From assembly GCA_030670605.1 (NCBI GenBank), contig DAOVBK010000056.1, positions 1 to 8,098 on the forward strand: a stretch of DNA of 8,098 nucleotides, written 5' to 3'. The notes under the pieces were generated by a model. The model had not been told where the DNA came from and ran no database searches. It saw only the letters and a list, made by a program, of their open reading frames with translations. Numbering within the stretch: the first letter of the stretch is position 1; every line of letters begins with the position of its first letter. This document shows, in pieces, positions 4,908 to 8,098 of this stretch. A program made the translations under genes and the position numbers. The DNA comes from Candidatus Stahliibacteriota bacterium (lineage in GTDB: Bacteria; Hydrothermota; Tepidihabitantia; SM23-42).

Positions 4908-6142
4908 GTTTTCAACTCCTTTTTTCTAGCGGCAGGGAAGAGTATGTTGTTCAGTATCAATCGGTAGCCAGGCGAGTTCTTGTATTCTCGCAAGTCAGTT
5001 GGAGGATCATTGACAAAGTGTTGAAAATCCTCCGGATCGTGACCAGCAAGATAGGTAAACGTTCCCTTCTCATAATCACCGTGGATATACTTAACCGTTT
5101 CGGAACTGCTGACTTCAGCCAGGATGACTACTGAATTTTTGACTGTTGTCCTCCGAAAACCGGAGCACTGCCCTAAGAACTCTTTCACGAGTGACGTATG
5201 ATTCTGCACAAGCATACAGGGCACCGGGTCAAATTTGGCAGAGAAATCAAAAAGTGAGAAGTATGTCTTCGGACCGCGTGCAGCGGACTCTATCCGTGTG
5301 TCTATGGTGGAATGTTCATATACTGTAGGGTCAAGTATAACATCGAAATTCTCAAATGCAAGACACTGGGTATAATCGAGTTTACTGCGTGCGTTAGCAT
5401 CATAATGGTCACCATCGTATATCTTAGCGCAGATATCTGTGCTGTAGGCGGCAAGACCAATATCGTACGTATCACATGCCGAACACATAGAGAAGATGAA
5501 TCCACCCTTTGCAATATACGCTTTTACTGCAATTGCCACAGCTAATTTCATGTGTGAAACTTTGGAGAATCCAAGTCGCGCGGCCATCTCCTGATTCATA
5601 CGCACTTCTTCTTTGTACCAATCAGCATTGCGGTAGCTCGTATAGAACTTGCCATACTGACCAGTGAAATCTTCGTGATGGAGGTGGAGCCAGTCATAGT
5701 TCTCTAATGTACCACTCAATACATCATCATCCCACACTTGATCATACGGGATCTCAGCATACTCGAGCGCGAGTGTAACGGCGTCATCCCATGGTTCAAA
5801 ATTCTCAGGGATATAAACAACAATCTTTGGTGCCTTTTCCAAGAATATCGTCTCCATGTTGTTGTCCTCGATGATCCGGTATATGTTAAGCACCCCGGGT
5901 GCCGGCAGGATTTCCCAAAGTACACCTTCAAGAGCGCACTTTTTTTCAACCACAACGTTGTAGTCCATCATGAATGAACCACCGCGGAAATTCAGCAACC
6001 ATTCGGTATTGATACCGTTCTCGAGTGCAAAGTACGCAACACCGTATGCTTTCAAGTGGTCAGTCTGTGCAATGTCCATTGGAATGAGCAACTTGTCTGC
6101 GAAGAGAAGAAAAGAAACAAAAAGTGGAAGGATGTATTTCAC
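4904..6142 (-). CDS. Predicted exported protein of the family often annotated 'asparagine synthetase B'
   Basis: A 412-residue protein with a likely signal peptide (MKYILPLFVSFLLFA, residues 1-15). The start of the mature part (LLIPMDIAQTDHLKAYGVAY), with WLLNFRGGSF (48-57), resembles proteins that databases label 'asparagine synthetase B'. That label looks wrong here: there is no N-terminal catalytic Cys2, no Ntn glutaminase domain and no ATP-pyrophosphatase SGGxDS motif. Visible blocks are HLHHEDFTGQYGKF (153-166), GGFIFSMCSACDTYD (213-227, Cys220 and Cys223) and YLAGHDPEDFQH (364-375). The GGFIFSMC turn and the Gly-His-Asp block suggest a class-I glutamine-amidotransferase/ThuA-like fold (inference). 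The start is GTG at 6142, overlapping the upstream TGA as GTGA; the stop TAA overlaps the yceD start. Function is not known to me. Its place between a PTS regulator and yceD-dacB gives no direct substrate clue. Confidence 0.8.
   Translation of the reverse strand: MKYILPLFVSFLLFADKLLIPMDIAQTDHLKAYGVAYFALENGINTEWLLNFRGGSFMMDYNVVVEKKCALEGVLWEILPAPGVLNIYRIIEDNNMETIFLEKAPKIVVYIPENFEPWDDAVTLALEYAEIPYDQVWDDDVLSGTLENYDWLHLHHEDFTGQYGKFYTSYRNADWYKEEVRMNQEMAARLGFSKVSHMKLAVAIAVKAYIAKGGFIFSMCSACDTYDIGLAAYSTDICAKIYDGDHYDANARSKLDYTQCLAFENFDVILDPTVYEHSTIDTRIESAARGPKTYFSLFDFSAKFDPVPCMLVQNHTSLVKEFLGQCSGFRRTTVKNSVVILAEVSSSETVKYIHGDYEKGTFTYLAGHDPEDFQHFVNDPPTDLREYKNSPGYRLILNNILFPAARKKELKT
4908..4921 (-). promoter_or_regulatory. 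Ribosome binding site that defines the yceD ATA start
   Basis: AAGGAG (4916-4921, minus strand, within an A-run) is followed by an eight-base spacer and ATA. It lies in the last codons of the upstream gene. Its spacing is ideal for ATA at 4907; no in-frame NTG codon is near. Confidence 0.75.
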
Positions 6143-6600
6143 TCTTCGTGGCGTTTTATTATGTCGAGAACCTCCTGCGCGTTTTTGGCATGTTTCAGCT
6201 GGCTGCGTACCTGCTGTCTGCGCAGGAGTCTTGAGATCTTCGCCAGAGCCATGATGTATTCAGACTTCTTGTCCTCCGGCGATGTAATAAGGAAAATAAG
6301 GTGAGATGGCTTGCCATCAATCGCTGAGAAATCCACGCCTTCCTGAGAACGTGCAAACGCAAGCAGAAGGCTCTTCACGGCATCAGTTCGCGCATGAGGG
6401 ATGGCAATACCATCACCAATACCTGTTGATTCAAGATTCTCTCGCTTTGCCAAGGCGTTCAGGAAAACCTCTCCATCGTTAACGAGCTTTTTTGCGACAA
6501 GGTAATCAACCATCTCTTTGATTGCCGCAATCTTTTCCCGTGCGTCTATGTCCATCATGATCGCCTTGGTTTTCAGATGTTGAGAAATCTTCAGGACCAT
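6139..6600 (-). CDS. PTS EIIA domain protein (fructose/mannitol or Ntr type)
   Basis: The 153 residues form a single EIIA domain of the PtsN/FruA class. The phosphorylation site is the conserved GIGDGIAIPHART block with His69. The surrounding family blocks are also present: REN(L)xSTGIG before it and HLIFLITSPED (100-110) plus HLxxLAxISRLL-like IMALAKISRLL (116-126) after it. Such proteins accept phosphate from HPr; stand-alone forms are usually regulatory (nitrogen PTS, potassium transport) rather than sugar importers. No HPr, EI or EIIBC gene lies in this window, favouring a regulatory role (inference). The ATG has an excellent ribosome site, AAGGAGGTG, four to five bases ahead (6605-6611). 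It heads the tightly coupled block with the exported protein, yceD and dacB. Confidence 0.93.
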   Translation of the reverse strand: MVLKISQHLKTKAIMMDIDAREKIAAIKEMVDYLVAKKLVNDGEVFLNALAKRENLESTGIGDGIAIPHARTDAVKSLLLAFARSQEGVDFSAIDGKPSHLIFLITSPEDKKSEYIMALAKISRLLRRQQVRSQLKHAKNAQEVLDIIKRHEE

Positions 6601-6756
6601 TACACCTCCTTAATAGATTATTGTACGTTTAGCGGTTTCGAAAAACGCTATTTCCCATGAATGCGAAACCGAAACGCATTTCCATCTTGTCTCTCGATAT
6701 CGATCCTGCGATATCGAGAGAGCAACCGCACAACGTCAACGTTGCCTTTGAAATAT
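6601..6756 (-). promoter_or_regulatory. Leader/promoter region of the PTS-yceD-dacB block, with several inverted repeats
   Basis: This 156-base gap is the likely place of initiation for the downstream block. A fair -10 match, TACAAT (minus strand, 6620-6625), stands just before the ribosome site, but no good -35 is present at 17 bases. Inverted pairs: CGGTTTCG (6633-6640) with CGAAACCG (6664-6671), and AATGCG (6660-6665) with CGCATT (6675-6680). These two overlap, so they are mutually exclusive folds. A third hairpin lies at 6690-6721. The promoter assignment is weak. Confidence 0.35.
6690..6721. repeat. Perfect 13-bp palindromic hairpin
   Basis: TCTCTCGATATCG (6690-6702) pairs exactly with CGATATCGAGAGA (6709-6721) around ATCCTG. 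It lies 35 bases beyond the UspA-like stop in the direction of transcription. No T-run follows on either strand, so it is either a factor-dependent or mRNA-stabilising structure, an operator, or a repeat unit. Its arms resemble the TCTCGACATCGAG word at about 320. Confidence 0.6.
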
Positions 6757-7152
6757 TCATAATCCAATCACTGGTACTTGTGATGCACCGAATATTTTCT
6801 TGGTTTCATCTGTTCTTTTCGTGAACACAATGTTGATGTCATATGTATCGATGTACTTCTTGAGTATATGTGTTGCGGAACCATACTCAAGGTGCAGTGA
6901 TGTCCGCACATCCTGCTCAACGGCAGCATCTTCGACGAGATAGAGAAGCTGCCATCCTCCTTCTTCAGCTTTTTTACTGAGTGTCTCGATTTTCTGATGC
7001 GTGAGGTTTGCCAACCGACTTATCTTGTGTGTTTCAACGACAAAAAGGACAAACAGCTTGCTCCTGAATTTTTTGCACCACTGTATCACTTCGTTCACAA
7101 TCGATTCGTCAGTCCCTTCAGCCAGAAAAATAATAGCTTTCTTAAACTTCAT
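6757..7152 (-). CDS. Small UspA-like (universal stress protein fold) protein
   Basis: 131 residues, beginning MKFKKAIIFLAEGTDES, then an alternating pattern with strands at SKLFVLFVVE (31-40), WQLLYLVE (67-74), DINIVFTK (105-112) and a closing VPVIGL. This is the order of a short Usp-type alpha/beta domain. The Gly-rich ATP loop (GxxGxxxxxxxxxG-S/T) of nucleotide-binding Usp proteins is not visible, so ATP binding is doubtful. A longer reading from TTG at 7203 exists, but those 17 codons come from a spacer repeat (TTGGAATTTGGGG words). ATG at 7152 with AGGGG four bases upstream is preferred. It lies between hslU (202-base gap) and the PTS gene (156-base gap) on the same strand; a link to stress proteolysis is only suggested by position. 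Confidence 0.7.
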   Translation of the reverse strand: MKFKKAIIFLAEGTDESIVNEVIQWCKKFRSKLFVLFVVETHKISRLANLTHQKIETLSKKAEEGGWQLLYLVEDAAVEQDVRTSLHLEYGSATHILKKYIDTYDINIVFTKRTDETKKIFGASQVPVIGL

Positions 7153-7354
7153 CACACCCCTGCTGCGCAGTGGAAACTCCAAACCCCAAATTCCAAGCTC
7201 CAAGAAACAAGAATAACACCCTCACCTTTTTCCTCTCCCTCAACAGGGAGAGGGATTTGGGTCTTTGGACTTTGGCATTCATTTGTCATTTGCTGCTGAT
7301 ATCCTGGTCTTCTGATAGCCACTTCCTGATACGCTGATATTCTGATAACCTGTC
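7153..7354. other. Repeat-module spacer between hslU and the UspA-like gene
   Basis: This stretch holds CCCAAATTCCAAGC words (7185-7205), a CCCTCACC / CCTCTCCCT...AGGGAGAGG palindrome (7219-7253), TTTGGGTC/TTTGGAC words (7256-7275) and CTGATA words (7296-7348). CCACTTCCTGATA (7319-7331) is identical to 2804-2816. No gene, promoter or T-tailed terminator is seen, although hslU must end transcription or read through here. Confidence 0.6.
7232..7253. repeat. Perfect 9-bp hairpin CCTCTCCCT/AGGGAGAGG
   Basis: CCTCTCCCT (7232-7240) pairs with AGGGAGAGG (7245-7253) with a CAAC loop. Together with CCCTCACC just before it, this is a palindromic word I know from many bacterial spacers. In hslU's direction the stem is followed by A-rich rather than T-rich sequence, so an intrinsic terminator is not supported. 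Confidence 0.65.
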
Positions 7355-8098
7355 TCACAGAATATATCTACTCAGATCCACATCACTGACAATGTTCTGC
7401 AGTTTGTTATCCACGTACTCTCTCGTTATGTTAACCTTTTTATCGCTTATGTTCGGAGCAACGAAGAGCACTTCCTCAAGCAGCTTGGTCATGACCGTAT
7501 GTAATCTCCGCGCGCCAATGTTCTCAGTGGATTCATTGACCTTTGAGGCAATTGCGGCAATCGCTTGGATCGCATCCTCAGTAAATTCAAGCGCAACTTT
7601 TTCACTCTTCATGAGCAGACTGTACTGTTTTATCAAACAGTTCTCCGGTTCAATCAGTATGCGCTGAAAATCTTCAGTGGTCAGCGCTGACAGTTCAACG
7701 CGTATGGGAAAACGTCCCTGCATCTCAGGAATAAGGTCTGATGGCTTCTTGTTGTGAAATGCGCCGGCAGCAATAAACAGTATGTGATTTGTCTTGACCA
7801 TACCGTATTTGGTCATCACATTTGATCCCTCCACAATCGGCAGCAAGTCGCGCTGAACGCCTTCGCGCGATACATCAGGGCCTCGCGTCGAACCACTCCC
7901 GCAAATCTTGTCAATCTCGTCGATGAACACAATGCCCGAATTAACTGCCCGCTCCCGAGCCTCATTAATGACCTCATCCATATCAATGAGTTTATCGGCT
8001 TCCTCATTCTGCAAATACGGTAATGCCTCTTTAACAGACATCTTACGTTTCTTCTTCCCTTTGGGGAACCTGCCACCAAACGCTTCTTCAATAGCGCC
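7355..8098 (-). CDS. hslU: HslU, ATPase subunit of the HslUV protease (C-terminal part)
   Basis: 247 residues are present; the N-terminal part of about 200 residues with the Walker A motif lies beyond the window. The frame continues upstream of the internal ATG at 8041 ([19 protein letters not shown]), so 8041 is not the start. Diagnostic features are Walker [11 protein letters not shown], the [10 protein letters not shown] block, [15 protein letters not shown] (with the arginine-finger region), sensor-2 [16 protein letters not shown], and the C-terminal DLSRYIL tail that docks into HslV and activates it. HslU unfolds proteins with ATP and feeds them to the HslV threonine protease in the cytoplasm. 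hslV would be expected just upstream (off-window), which cannot be seen here. All visible conserved blocks are intact. Confidence 0.97.
   Translation of the reverse strand, partial: GAIEEAFGGRFPKGKKKRKMSVKEALPYLQNEEADKLIDMDEVINEARERAVNSGIVFIDEIDKICGSGSTRGPDVSREGVQRDLLPIVEGSNVMTKYGMVKTNHILFIAAGAFHNKKPSDLIPEMQGRFPIRVELSALTTEDFQRILIEPENCLIKQYSLLMKSEKVALEFTEDAIQAIAAIASKVNESTENIGARRLHTVMTKLLEEVLFVAPNISDKKVNITREYVDNKLQNIVSDVDLSRYIL

Noticed and set aside
7153..7203. Extended N-terminus of the UspA-like protein from TTG at 7203
   Set aside because: The extra 17 codons come from a dispersed spacer word; ATG at 7152 has a ribosome site and begins at the first strand of the domain.
7232..7253. Intrinsic terminator of hslU
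   Set aside because: The stem is perfect but is followed by A-rich sequence, not a T-run, in the direction of hslU transcription.

Overview
The window reads as chromosomal DNA from an uncultivated-type Gram-negative bacterium. The Gram-negative reading rests on three things: a partial protein ending in an aromatic-terminated beta-strand like outer-membrane barrels, a penicillin-binding protein 4-type (DacB) peptidase, and a remnant tail resembling C-terminal sorting signals of secreted proteins. The long gene-poor spacers filled with short recurring sequence modules remind me of metagenome-derived candidate phyla such as WOR-3/Stahlbacteria. That is an impression from memory, not a demonstrated placement.

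Layout. Positions 1-184 (+) hold the 3' end of a probable outer-membrane protein. Positions 185-1333 are almost gene-free: a tRNA-Ala(TGC) at 575-647, a hairpin right after it, and a mosaic of repeat modules including a nested palindromic REP/MITE-like element at 1090-1227. All remaining genes lie on the minus strand. In transcription order (right to left) they are: hslU (3' part, running off the window at 8098); a small UspA-like protein; then a compact block of a PTS EIIA (fructose/Ntr type) protein, a predicted exported protein of the family often labelled 'asparagine synthetase B', YceD/DUF177 and DacB. After a 348-base repeat-rich spacer come a 47-aa single-membrane-span protein, a 74-codon metallophosphoesterase remnant, and an M19 membrane-dipeptidase-type enzyme.

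The PTS-to-dacB block is joined by three consecutive 4-base stop/start overlaps (GTGA, ATAA, ATGA), so it is very probably one translationally coupled operon. The middle junction implies that YceD starts at ATA: the frame has no ATG, GTG or TTG upstream of its conserved cysteines, yet there is a strong Shine-Dalgarno sequence at correct spacing. The metallophosphoesterase remnant likewise has a good Shine-Dalgarno sequence in front of an ATT. DacB and the M19 enzyme both act on D-amino-acid-containing peptides, which suggests (inference) a cell-wall turnover theme.

The most noteworthy points are the non-canonical ATA start of yceD, the metallophosphoesterase remnant that appears to fuse the first part of the enzyme to a secretion-signal-like tail, the small membrane gene, and the shared repeat modules that recur in separate spacers and run up to or into the stop codons of genes. 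I saw no CRISPR array, transposase, phage gene or clear new defence system.
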